Source: Planctomycetota bacterium
GTDB taxonomy: Bacteria > Planctomycetota > Planctomycetia > Isosphaerales > Isosphaeraceae
Length of the DNA: 10,591 nucleotides
Assembly (NCBI GenBank): GCA_021818605.1
Contig: JAKAUH010000358.1
Span: 1 to 10,591 of the forward strand
Direction: 5' to 3'
Below are positions 1 through 9,059 of this stretch, in pieces; the first letter of the stretch is position 1, and the number at the start of each line of letters is the position of its first letter. Under the pieces are notes generated by a model that was given only the letters and a program-made list of their open reading frames with translations, was not told where the DNA came from and did no database searches. Made by a program: the position numbers and the translations under genes.

Positions 1-1
1 C

Positions 2-334
2 GGCGCCTGGCAGATGTACGAGGGGTGGAAGGACAACGACGTGTACCTCCGGGTCGGGCTTCCGCTGGCCTTCGCGGCCGCCTTCGGGTGGCTGATCGTT
101 CGTATCCTCCAGTTCCCGCCATTCGCCGATTTTCTGATCGCCACCGAGGCCGAGATGAACAAGGTCTCGTGGACGAGCAAGGACGATCTGGTCCGCGCGA
201 CGACCGTGGTGCTCTCGACCGTGGTCATCATGGCGTTGTTCCTGTTCTTCGTCGATCGGCTCTGGACGTTCATTCTCCAGAAGATCGGCGTACTGATGTT
301 CGGTGGCGGAGGGAGCTTCGGTTCGACAGCCTAG
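2..334 (+). CDS. secE: Preprotein translocase subunit SecE, 5' end cut by the window edge
   Basis: SecE is the small membrane subunit that clamps SecY in the Sec translocon. The frame is open to the left edge (Gly-Ala-Trp-Gln precede the first Met at 14), so the true start is probably outside the window. Numbering from that Met, residues about 13-32 form a hydrophobic segment. They are followed by the conserved amphipathic stretch EAEMNKVSWTSKDDLVRAT (45-63) and a second, C-terminal membrane helix (about 64-86). EMNKVSW is the family hallmark. Many bacterial SecE proteins are about 60 residues with one membrane helix; the extra upstream helix makes this a longer form, as I recall for planctomycetes. 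A Gly/Ser-rich tail ends the protein. Its position directly before nusG matches the classical secE-nusG pair. Identity is firm; the start is unknown. Confidence 0.9.
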   Translation, partial: GAWQMYEGWKDNDVYLRVGLPLAFAAAFGWLIVRILQFPPFADFLIATEAEMNKVSWTSKDDLVRATTVVLSTVVIMALFLFFVDRLWTFILQKIGVLMFGGGGSFGSTA

Positions 335-549
335 CCTGACACCTCGCCCTGGAGAGGGCCAGGGGCCCGCCGGGTGAGATCGCCCCGATCCGGCAGATGG
401 GCGGCTGACTGGACCCGGGACCGAGTCGACCGTATCCGAACCGAACAGACCCCAACCGGACCCGCCTTGCCCGCATGTCCCGGCATCCGATGACGCCGGA
501 AGATGGAACAGCCCTGGCCCCAGCCTGCTATCCGGATGCGACTCCAGCC

Positions 550-1368
550 ATGAGCCAATCAAATCACGAACCGACCGACTCGACTCCGGCCGACGCAACC
601 GAGCCGTCTGCCGCCGAAGTCGCCGGCGCATCGCATCGCGAAGAGCCGATTGAGGTTGACGAGCAGACCCCCGATGGCGGACAGCCCGGGGCAGTCCATG
701 ATCACCCCGTCGGCTCCGCCGGGACGGCGGCATCCGAATCCGCATCACCCGCCGCCACCACGGTCACCGAGCCGCAACGGACCGCCGAAGCCGCCGCGAC
801 CCCGCCAGCCGACGACGATGACGAGCCCCCGCCCGAACTCGTCTGGTATGTCCTGAAGGTCCAAAGCTCGCGCGAGGATACCATCCGCGACGCACTCCAG
901 AAGCGGGTCAAGATCCAGGGGCTCCAGCGGTACTTCGGCCAGATCGTCGTCCCGACCGAAAAGATCACCGAGATCCGCAACAACAAGAAGCGCATCGTCG
1001 AGCGGAAGACGTACCCCGGCTACATCATGGTCCAGATGGAGCTCAACGAGAAGACCTGGTTTGTGGTCCGCGAGACCCCGGGCGTCGGCGACTTTGTCGG
1101 GGCCCACGGCACCCCGACCAAGATGACCGATACGGAGGTCAACCAGATGCTCCATCAGGAAGAGGAGAAGACCACGGCCGAGGCCCCCAAGGTCAAGATC
1201 TACGTCGAGCGCGGCGACCGCGTGAAGATCAAGGACGGCCCGTTCGAGAACTTCGAGGGCACCGTCGAGGAGGTCATCGAGGGACGCGGACTCGTCAAGG
1301 TCATGCTCATCATCTTCAACCGGCCCACGCCGGTTGACCTCGAATACTGGCAGGTTGAGCGAATCTAG
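550..1368 (+). CDS. nusG: Transcription termination/antitermination factor NusG with a long disordered N-terminal extension
   Basis: NusG binds RNA polymerase through its NGN domain, and Rho or ribosomal protein S10 through its KOW domain. With the start at 550 the protein is 272 aa, against about 180 in E. coli. Residues 1 to about 95 are rich in Pro, Ala, Thr, Glu and Asp, with an acidic DDDDE run, and look disordered. The NGN domain begins at WYVLKVQSSRED (W99) and includes KTYPGYIMVQM and the RETPGVGDFVG segment. The KOW domain begins near residue 218 (YVERGDRVKIKDGPFENFEG) and runs to the C-terminus. The start is uncertain: ATG 475 (297 aa) and ATG 490 are in frame, and none of the three has a clear Shine-Dalgarno. 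I prefer 550 because MSQSNHEPTD begins the clearly acidic tail, but this is a judgement. It lies 215 nt after secE. Identity is certain. Confidence 0.93.
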   Translation: MSQSNHEPTDSTPADATEPSAAEVAGASHREEPIEVDEQTPDGGQPGAVHDHPVGSAGTAASESASPAATTVTEPQRTAEAAATPPADDDDEPPPELVWYVLKVQSSREDTIRDALQKRVKIQGLQRYFGQIVVPTEKITEIRNNKKRIVERKTYPGYIMVQMELNEKTWFVVRETPGVGDFVGAHGTPTKMTDTEVNQMLHQEEEKTTAEAPKVKIYVERGDRVKIKDGPFENFEGTVEEVIEGRGLVKVMLIIFNRPTPVDLEYWQVERI

Positions 1369-1369
1369 T

Positions 1370-1397
1370 CATTGGTCATTGGTCATTGGTCGTTGGT
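1370..1397 (+). repeat. Heptamer tandem array 1 (CATTGGT x3 + CGTTGGT)
   Basis: Four contiguous 7-bp units begin one base after the nusG stop codon: CATTGGT three times, then CGTTGGT. Rotated, the unit reads TTGGTCA. The array belongs to the same CNNTGGT family as the arrays at 1951-1971 and, inverted, 2055-2096. It is not coding. Confidence 0.9.
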
Positions 1398-1425
1398 CTC
1401 CTGGCGCCCAGCCAGGGACCGTCAT

Positions 1426-1476
1426 CGATGGCCGCCGTCCCGGTCGCCCCGATACTCCGCGGCGGCCGTTGGATCG
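1426..1476 (+). promoter_or_regulatory. Predicted stem-loop in the rplK 5' leader
   Basis: GGCCGCCG (1430-1437) is perfectly complementary to CGGCGGCC (1460-1467). The stem can continue below with CGAT (1426-1429) against ATCG (1473-1476) across a GTTGG bulge. The hairpin ends about 45 nt before the rplK start. In many bacteria L1 represses the rplK-rplA transcript from a leader structure, so an autoregulatory role is possible. I could not match this stem to the L1-binding consensus, so the role is inference. Confidence 0.4.
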
Positions 1477-1520
1477 TCCGGGACCAGTGACGAAGGATCA
1501 ATGGCAAAGGATCAAGTCAG

Positions 1521-1946
1521 ATGGCAAAAGTGATGACGGCGAAGGTGAAGCTCCAGTGTCCCGGCGGCCAGGCGACGCCCGCCCCGCCGGTCGGCCCCGC
1601 GCTGGGGCAACACGGAGTGAATATCGGTCAGTTCGTGATGCAGTTCAACGAGCGAACCAAGGAGATGAAGGGGACGACGATCCCCGTCGAGATCACGATC
1701 TACTCGGATCGGTCGTTCGACTTCATCACCAAGAGCCCGCCGGCGGCCGTGCTGCTGAAGCAGGCGGCCGGGATCGCCGCGGGCTCGCCCGAGCCACACA
1801 AGACCAAGGTCGCCACGGTCACCGCCGACCAGGTCCGCAAGATCGCCGAGACCAAGATGAACGACCTCAATGCCCGCGATCTTGAGCACGCCTGTCGGAT
1901 CATCGCCGGCACGGCACGGAGCATGGGGGTTGATATCAAGGGTTAG
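1521..1946 (+). CDS. rplK: 50S ribosomal protein L11
   Basis: L11 binds 23S rRNA at the GTPase-associated centre at the base of the L7/L12 stalk. The 141-aa product is full length for the family. The N-terminal domain carries the proline-rich loop PAPPVGPALGQHGVNI (20-35), the region that contacts thiostrepton and EF-G in homologues. It is followed by FNERTKEMKGTTIPVEITIY (42-61). The C-terminal rRNA-binding domain includes KSPPAAVLLKQAAG (71-84) and ends IAGTARSMGVDIKG. AAAGGA at 1506-1511 is a good Shine-Dalgarno nine bases before the ATG. A nearby out-of-frame ATG at 1501 begins with the same ATGGCAAA string and is not used. The gene sits 152 nt after nusG and is flanked on both sides by heptamer repeat arrays. 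Confidence 0.98.
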   Translation: MAKVMTAKVKLQCPGGQATPAPPVGPALGQHGVNIGQFVMQFNERTKEMKGTTIPVEITIYSDRSFDFITKSPPAAVLLKQAAGIAAGSPEPHKTKVATVTADQVRKIAETKMNDLNARDLEHACRIIAGTARSMGVDIKG

Positions 1947-1950
1947 TTTT

Positions 1951-1971
1951 CAGTGGTCAGTGGCCAGTGGT
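1951..1971 (+). repeat. Heptamer tandem array 2 (CAGTGGT/CAGTGGC/CAGTGGT)
   Basis: Three contiguous 7-bp units begin five bases after the rplK stop codon. A single further CAGTGGT lies at 2000-2006, and a small stem-loop AGGGTT-GAGCAG-AACCCT at 2009-2026. The array is largely complementary to array 3 (2055-2096), so a long imperfect stem could form in the rplK-rplA spacer RNA. Confidence 0.85.
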
Positions 1972-2054
1972 GGAGAGCCAATGAAGTCGTGGTGTCGGGC
2001 AGTGGTCCAGGGTTGAGCAGAACCCTCGACGAGTTAAATGACCCGGCCCAGACC

Positions 2055-2096
2055 CCCACGGACCACGGACCACGGACCACGGACCACGGACCACGA
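2055..2096 (-). repeat. Heptamer tandem array 3, inverted (CCGTGGT on the minus strand)
   Basis: Six contiguous 7-bp units read on the plus strand as CCCACGG, ACCACGG (four times) and ACCACGA. The minus-strand unit CCGTGGT fits the same CNNTGGT family as arrays 1 and 2, but this array points the other way. It lies 70 nt before rplA. An ATG at 2038 opens a longer in-frame reading of rplA through the array, but that reading is repeat-encoded and lacks coding character. Confidence 0.9.
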
Positions 2097-2166
2097 AATG
2101 GACGGCCCCGGACTCCACCGCCGGCCGGGGCTGGATGACACGGGCGGGAGCTCTCAGGAGCGATAC

Positions 2167-2850
2167 ATGGCCAAGCAATCGAAGCGTTTCCGGGCGCTGC
2201 GCGAGAAGCTGAAGAAGGTCGAAGGGACGATGCCGCTGACCGAGGGTCTGCGGCTGTTGAAGACGTTCAACACGACGAAGTTCAACCAGACGGTCGAGGT
2301 TTCGACGCATCTGGGGATTGACCCAAAGCAGACGGACCAGAACGTCCGCGGGTCGGTGGCGCTGCCGCACGGGATCGGCAAGAGCGTGCGGGTGGCGGTT
2401 TTCGCGCAGGGGGATAATGCCGAGAAGGCCCGCGCCGCCGGTGCGGACATCGTTGGCGCGGACGACCTGGCGCAGCAGGTCAAGGGAGGGACGATGGACT
2501 TCGACGTCGCCCTGGCCACGCCTGACATGATGACCGTGGTCGGCCCGCTGGGCCGGGTGCTCGGCCCGCGCGGCTTGATGCCGTCGCCGCGCTCGGGGAC
2601 CGTCACGACCGACATCGCCTCGGCGGTGCGCGAGTTCAAGGCCGGCAAGATCGAGTTCCGCAACGACAAGGGGGGCAACGTCGCTGTTCCCGTCGGCAAG
2701 CTGGCCTTCAGCGAGGAGCAGCTCATCGACAACATCAATGCCTTCCTGAACTACCTGCGGTCGCTCAAGCCGGCGACCTCCAAGGGGACTTACATCCGCT
2801 CCATCACCATCTCGGCCACGATGAGCCCGGGCATCCCGATCTCGGCCTGA
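2167..2850 (+). CDS. rplA: 50S ribosomal protein L1
   Basis: L1 binds 23S rRNA in the mobile L1 stalk that helps release E-site tRNA, and it often represses its own operon. The 227-aa product is a normal length (E. coli 234). The N-terminal half of domain I includes FNQTVEVSTHLGIDPKQTDQNVRGSVALPHG (39-69). Domain II carries DFDVALATPDMM (111-122). The family signature GPLGRVLGPRGLMPSPRSGTV is at 126-146. Domain I then returns with EFKAGKIEFRNDKGGNVAVPVGK (156-178). I chose ATG 2167 because AGGAG (2156-2160) sits six bases upstream and MAKQSKRFRALREKLKK is a typical L1 start. The in-frame ATG at 2038 would add 43 residues derived from repeats. The gene follows rplK as in most bacteria. Confidence 0.98.
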   Translation: MAKQSKRFRALREKLKKVEGTMPLTEGLRLLKTFNTTKFNQTVEVSTHLGIDPKQTDQNVRGSVALPHGIGKSVRVAVFAQGDNAEKARAAGADIVGADDLAQQVKGGTMDFDVALATPDMMTVVGPLGRVLGPRGLMPSPRSGTVTTDIASAVREFKAGKIEFRNDKGGNVAVPVGKLAFSEEQLIDNINAFLNYLRSLKPATSKGTYIRSITISATMSPGIPISA

Positions 2851-2859
2851 GCTGGAGTG

Positions 2860-2904
2860 CCGCGGGAGGTGCCGGCCATCGGGCCGAGGCGCCTCTCCCC
2901 GCGG
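2860..2904 (+). promoter_or_regulatory. Long bulged hairpin in the rplJ leader, candidate L10 autoregulatory element
   Basis: Three stacked helices can form. CCGCGGG (2860-2866) pairs with CCCGCGG (2898-2904). AGGTGCC (2867-2873) pairs with GGCGCCT (2888-2894) with one G-U. GGCC (2874-2877) pairs with GGCC (2882-2885) around an ATCG tetraloop. This totals 18 bp, interrupted only by a CTC bulge (2895-2897) and a GA bulge (2886-2887). Leaders before rplJ in other bacteria bind the L10-L12 complex. Position and stability suggest the same here; the match to that consensus was not tested. Confidence 0.5.
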
Positions 2905-2952
2905 CGAGAGCGAGCGGGCCCAAACGCACGATGAGGGACGCGAGTCGACGCC

Positions 2953-3624
2953 ATGAGCAAGTATGTTAAAGAACTGATGATGGATCAGCTCCGGACCGAC
3001 CTGGGCGATAACCGGTCGTTGCTGATCCTGGACCTGAAGGACCTCGACGCGCAGGGAGAATACCAGCTCCGCCGCGACCTGAGGAAGAAATCGATCCACC
3101 TGCGGGTGCTCAAGAACACCCTGGCCCGCCGCGTTTTCGCCGACCTGGGCATGGAGGGCCTGTCGCAGTACCTCGTCGGCGCCTCGGCGGCGGCGTGGGG
3201 CGGCGAGGGCATCGCCGAGCTGGCCAAGGAGCTCTCCAGTCAGGTCAAGGCCCTCAAGAAGCCGGTGATCAAGGGAGGTGTGGTCGACGGCGTGGTCGTC
3301 GGCCCCGAACAGGTCGAGGACATCACCAAGCTGCCCAGCCGCGAGGTGCTGATCGGCCAGATCCTCACCCTGCTCCTCGGCCCCGCCCGCGAGGCGCTGG
3401 CGCTCGTCGGCTCGCCCGCCAGCACGCTGGTCGGCCAGCTCGAGGCGTTCGTCGAGAAGAACCAGTCGCCCGGTGAGGCCGGAGCGGCGACAGACGCCGA
3501 GGCGTCCGCAACGGCGACAGACGCCGAGGCGTCCGCAACGGCGACAGACGCCGAGGCGTCCGCAACGGCGACAGACGCCGAGGCGTCCGCAACGGCGACA
3601 GACGCCGAGGCGTCCGCAACCTGA
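2953..3624 (+). CDS. rplJ: 50S ribosomal protein L10 with a C-terminal (ATDAEASAT)5 extension
   Basis: L10 anchors L7/L12 dimers to the ribosome and forms the stalk base. The 223-aa product is longer than usual (E. coli 165). Residues 1-100 form the rRNA-binding domain, with DLKDLDAQGEYQLRRDLRK (28-46) and the conserved VLKNTLARRVF (52-62). The linker carries VIKGGVVDG (105-113). Residues about 127-170 (LPSREVLIGQIL onward, to AFVEKNQ) match the region up to the C-terminal helix that binds L7/L12. Residues 179-223 are five exact copies of ATDAEASAT ending at the stop codon, encoded by a perfect minisatellite. The extension is acidic, Ala/Thr-rich and probably disordered. GAGGGA (2933-2938) is a distant possible Shine-Dalgarno. 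rplL follows 129 nt downstream. Confidence 0.97.
   Translation: MSKYVKELMMDQLRTDLGDNRSLLILDLKDLDAQGEYQLRRDLRKKSIHLRVLKNTLARRVFADLGMEGLSQYLVGASAAAWGGEGIAELAKELSSQVKALKKPVIKGGVVDGVVVGPEQVEDITKLPSREVLIGQILTLLLGPAREALALVGSPASTLVGQLEAFVEKNQSPGEAGAATDAEASATATDAEASATATDAEASATATDAEASATATDAEASAT
3486..3620 (+). repeat. Perfect 5 x 27-bp coding minisatellite at the 3' end of rplJ
   Basis: Five identical 27-bp units occupy 3486-3512, 3513-3539, 3540-3566, 3567-3593 and 3594-3620. The length is a multiple of three, so each unit adds nine residues, ATDAEASAT. No base differs between copies, which indicates recent expansion or homogenisation. Each unit contains the small inverted repeat GACGC-CGAG-GCGTC. 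Confidence 0.97.
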
Positions 3625-3635
3625 TCTGACTCAAC

Positions 3636-3649
3636 CCGCCGCGCGGCGG
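3636..3649 (+). repeat. 14-bp GC palindrome after rplJ
   Basis: CCGCCGCGCGGCGG is a perfect palindrome starting 12 nt after the rplJ stop codon. As RNA it gives a five-base-pair stem with a GCGC loop. No T-run follows, so it is not a classical terminator. It could partly attenuate, protect or pause the transcript between rplJ and rplL. Confidence 0.4.
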
Positions 3650-3697
3650 CGGACCGATCCTTCGAGCCGGGCCGACCGGCCGCGATCCGATATCCCG

Positions 3698-3748
3698 AAA
3701 AAAACCGAAGGTTTACGAATCCCCGATCTCGTCACGAAAGGATCTTTC
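3698..3748 (+). promoter_or_regulatory. rplL leader: A7 tract, small hairpin, and Shine-Dalgarno inside an inverted repeat
   Basis: A run of seven A residues (3698-3704) overlaps the hairpin AAACC-GAA-GGTTT (3702-3714). The best Shine-Dalgarno for rplL, AAAGGA (3737-3742), lies within GAAAG-GAT-CTTTC (3736-3748), so it could be partly hidden in a small local hairpin. L7/L12 must be made in excess over L10, so rplL translation is normally strong; this hairpin is weak and may have no effect. Confidence 0.3.
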
Positions 3749-3753
3749 CTCCG

Positions 3754-4167
3754 ATGTCCACTGCGGAAGCCACGACGACTGCGTTCGCCGATAACATCAC
3801 GAATCTGGGCGACTCGCTGGTCAACATGAAGGTGCTCGAGGTCCTCCAGCTCACCAAGTACCTCAAGGAGACGTACGGCCTCGAGGCGGCGGCGGCCGCC
3901 CCGATGATCGTGCAGGGCGGGCCCGCCGCCGGCTCCGTCGAGCCGGTCGCGGCGAAGACCGAGTTCGACGTCGTCCTCGAGGCGATCGGCGCCAACAAGA
4001 TCAACGTCATCAAGGTCGTACGGGCGGCGACCAGTCTGGGCCTCAAGGAGGCCAAGGATCTGGTCGAGGCCGCACCCAAGGAGATCAAGACGGGTATCGC
4101 CAAGGAGGATGCCGAGAAGCTCAAGAAGGAGCTCGAGGACGCCGGCGCTACTGTCAAGATCAAGTGA
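3754..4167 (+). CDS. rplL: 50S ribosomal protein L7/L12
   Basis: L7/L12 is the multicopy stalk protein that recruits and activates translational GTPases. The 137-aa product is slightly longer than E. coli L7/L12 (about 120). Residues 14-42 (NITNLGDSLVNMKVLEVLQL onward) form the helical dimerisation and L10-binding domain. Residues 44-67 form an Ala/Gly/Pro-rich flexible hinge. The C-terminal factor-binding domain starts at KTEFDVVLEAIGANKINVIK (68-87), continues LGLKEAKDLVEAAPKEIK, and ends GATVKIK. The extra length comes from the N-terminal tail STAEATTTAFAD and the hinge. ATG 3754 is the only sensible start, with AAAGGA at 3737-3742. It sits between rplJ and rpoB as in most bacteria. Confidence 0.98.
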   Translation: MSTAEATTTAFADNITNLGDSLVNMKVLEVLQLTKYLKETYGLEAAAAAPMIVQGGPAAGSVEPVAAKTEFDVVLEAIGANKINVIKVVRAATSLGLKEAKDLVEAAPKEIKTGIAKEDAEKLKKELEDAGATVKIK

Positions 4168-4203
4168 TTCGAATCCGACGAGCGAGTTAAGCAGACCGAG
4201 ATC

Positions 4204-4347
4204 GGCCGTCGCCGGCCTGTCCTCCGCGGACACCGGCGTCAGGCCACCCGTAGAATAGACAACATCCGCCCAGCCCCGGATTCGGCGGCCGACAGGGTCG
4301 CCCGGCCCCGGGGCGTTCCGGCGCGCAGCGAACGGCCGGCCCCGGGG
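4204..4347 (+). promoter_or_regulatory. Structured rplL-rpoB spacer, candidate attenuator or processing region
   Basis: Two hairpins follow each other: GGCCG-TCGC-CGGCC (4204-4217) and TGTCC-TCCGC-GGACA (4218-4232). Further on, a 12-bp direct repeat CCGGCCCCGGGG occurs at 4302-4313 and 4336-4347. Each copy contains the palindrome CCCCGGGG. Between the copies CGTTC (4314-4318) pairs with GAACG (4330-4334), so the copies can pair with each other as a 13-bp stem with one bulge. No T-run or convincing promoter is present; TAGAAT at 4251-4256 has no partner -35. E. coli has an attenuator and an RNase III site in this spacer, so a comparable role is plausible. Confidence 0.45.
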
Positions 4348-4400
4348 ACCGCGGCCTCCCGCGTCGCTGCCCACTCATCCCCCCTCTGGAGCGCGAGCCC

Positions 4401-8111
<3,711 letters not shown>

Positions 8112-8134
8112 GATCGGGCCGAGGATGGTATCTT

Positions 8135-8194
8135 GTAGGGTGGGTGTAACCCACCGAATCCCAGGGCTTTACGCCGGTGGGTTTCACCCGCACC
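8135..8194 (+). repeat. REP-like double hairpin after rpoB
   Basis: GTAG (8135-8138) is followed at once by the hairpin GGTGGGT-GTA-ACCCACC (8139-8155). A second copy of GGTGGGT at 8176-8182 forms a weaker hairpin with ACCCGC (8186-8191). A GTAG or GGAG foot beside an imperfect palindrome is the layout of REP sequences mobilised by RAYT (IS200/IS605-related) transposases. GTAGGGTGGGT-type elements are common intergenic repeats in many genomes, as I recall. It marks the left boundary of the rpoB-rpoC insert. No T-run follows, so it is not a clear terminator for rpoB. Confidence 0.5.
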
Positions 8195-8211
8195 ACGACC
8201 ATCGGTACGAT
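8183..8211 (+). promoter_or_regulatory. Possible promoter and operator of the toxin-antitoxin pair
   Basis: TTCACC (8183-8188) and TACGAT (8206-8211) are separated by 17 bases; each matches four of six sigma70 consensus positions. The -10 hexamer overlaps the 8-bp palindrome ACGATCGT (8207-8214), a possible site for antitoxin autoregulation. The predicted start would give a leader of roughly 30 nt. The evidence is weak in GC-rich DNA where the consensus is loose. Confidence 0.3.
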
Positions 8212-8250
8212 CGTCGCTACGGTTGAAGGCGGCGGCGAAGAGGTGAGGCC

Positions 8251-8499
8251 ATGCAACAGGCTTTTGTGGTGACCGGCTCGCTGTCGGATTCGCGCACGAT
8301 CCGCCTGGATGAGCCGATACCGCGCTCCGGCGGCAAGGTGCGAGTGATCGTCGAACTCGCCGAGGCGGCGGCGAAGATATCGCACGATGAGTTCCTGGCC
8401 TGGTTGCAGAAGCGTCATGAGGCGCGCGGACATGTTCCACGCACCCGCGACGAGGTGGATGCATCTCTGCGGGCCGAGCGGGAGAGCTGGGACGAGTAG
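8251..8499 (+). CDS. Putative VapB-like antitoxin of a type II toxin-antitoxin pair
   Basis: This 82-aa protein probably neutralises the PIN toxin encoded immediately downstream. Residues 3-36 read as a small beta-rich segment with the pattern G-x-L-x(5)-I-x-L-D-E-P-I-P, then GGKVRVIVEL. The C-terminal half is helical and charged (SHDEFLAWLQKRHEARG, 44-60, then TRDEVDASLRAERESWDE to the end), typical of toxin-wrapping antitoxin tails. I recognise the layout of small proteins that precede PIN toxins in planctomycetes and cyanobacteria, but I cannot name the exact family. AGGTGA (8241-8246) is a close Shine-Dalgarno. The stop is two bases from the toxin start, so the pair is likely co-translated. 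Two ATA codons are present, a codon I did not notice in the neighbouring ribosomal genes. Confidence 0.8.
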   Translation: MQQAFVVTGSLSDSRTIRLDEPIPRSGGKVRVIVELAEAAAKISHDEFLAWLQKRHEARGHVPRTRDEVDASLRAERESWDE

Positions 8500-8501
8500 G
8501 A

Positions 8502-8891
8502 ATGCGACTGGACCTGGACTCGGCCCCGATCATCTATTACGTCGAACGAGTGATGCCATTCGCGGCGGCAGTGGATGCCCGGCTAACGGCCTCGGGAATC
8601 ATCCTGGTGTCCAGTGAACTGGCTCGTCTCGAGTGCCTGGTGGTGCCGTTGCGAGGCCAGGACGCTGGCAGGGTGGGCGACTTCGATAGGTTTTTCGACG
8701 TCCGGGTGGCCGACCTGGTGAACTTCACCGGGGCGATTTTCCGCCGGGCCGCCGAGATCCGCGCAACGCACAACTTCAAGACGCCCGATGCCCTGCACCT
8801 GGCGGCGGCCGTCGAGAGCGGTTGCACCGCGTTCCTCACCAGTGACGCACAGTTGACTCGTTTCCCCGACCTTGCGGTTGAAATCGTCTGA
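8502..8891 (+). CDS. PIN-domain toxin, VapC family
   Basis: PIN toxins are metal-dependent ribonucleases that cut tRNA or rRNA and slow growth when freed from antitoxin. The 129-aa product spans a whole PIN domain. The four acidic positions expected in the active site are present: D6 in LDLDSAPIIYYVE, E44 in SELARLECLV, D96 in TPDALHLAAA, and D115 in TSDAQL. Spacing and motifs fit the VapC pattern and nothing looks broken, so the toxin is predicted active. ATG 8502 follows the antitoxin stop by two bases. The gene lies between rpoB and rpoC, which is very unusual. Base use is somewhat less GC-biased than in the flanking polymerase genes, consistent with transfer. The substrate cannot be told from sequence. 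Confidence 0.9.
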   Translation: MRLDLDSAPIIYYVERVMPFAAAVDARLTASGIILVSSELARLECLVVPLRGQDAGRVGDFDRFFDVRVADLVNFTGAIFRRAAEIRATHNFKTPDALHLAAAVESGCTAFLTSDAQLTRFPDLAVEIV

Positions 8892-9030
8892 CGAACCCCC
8901 GATGTCCTGCTTGCTCCACCTTCCCGCTCACCGGGTTACCGTGGCGCAGTCTGCTTGAGACGACGAGCGATGACCTTCCGGTGTTACCGCGCATCTTCAG
9001 AAAAAAACCGCGCTGTCAAGAAGATTTTCC

Positions 9031-9059
9031 TTGGAATCGGTTCGTGGATTGCGTACGAT
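9031..9059 (+). promoter_or_regulatory. Candidate sigma70-type promoter for rpoC
   Basis: TTGGAA (9031-9036) and TACGAT (9054-9059) are separated by exactly 17 bases; each hexamer matches four of six consensus positions. The upstream flank is locally AT-rich, with A7 at 9001-9007 and AAGATTTT at 9021-9028, resembling an UP element in an otherwise GC-rich region. The predicted start near 9066 would give an rpoC leader of about 410 nt. It is the best promoter match I found in the window. Confidence 0.5.

Noticed and set aside
2038..2166. Longer rplA start at 2038
   Set aside because: The extra 43 residues are encoded by the heptamer array and spacer, and the ATG at 2167 has a good Shine-Dalgarno and a typical L1 N-terminus.
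1957..3099. 380-aa open frame on the minus strand over rplA and its spacer
   Set aside because: It runs through tandem repeats and antisense to rplA; no domain recognised.
3486..3620. CRISPR array
   Set aside because: The 27-bp units are directly contiguous with no spacers and are in frame within rplJ.
3365..3634. Minus-strand ORF with repeated LSPLRTPRR units
   Set aside because: It is the complement of the rplJ minisatellite, not a separate repeat protein.
4251..4256. TAGAAT as a -10 box for an rpoB promoter
   Set aside because: No acceptable -35 hexamer lies 16-18 bases upstream, and the region is hairpin-rich.
9001..9007. A7 tract as the tail of a minus-strand terminator
   Set aside because: No minus-strand gene is present to terminate and the flanking stem is poor; an UP-element role for the nearby promoter is more likely.
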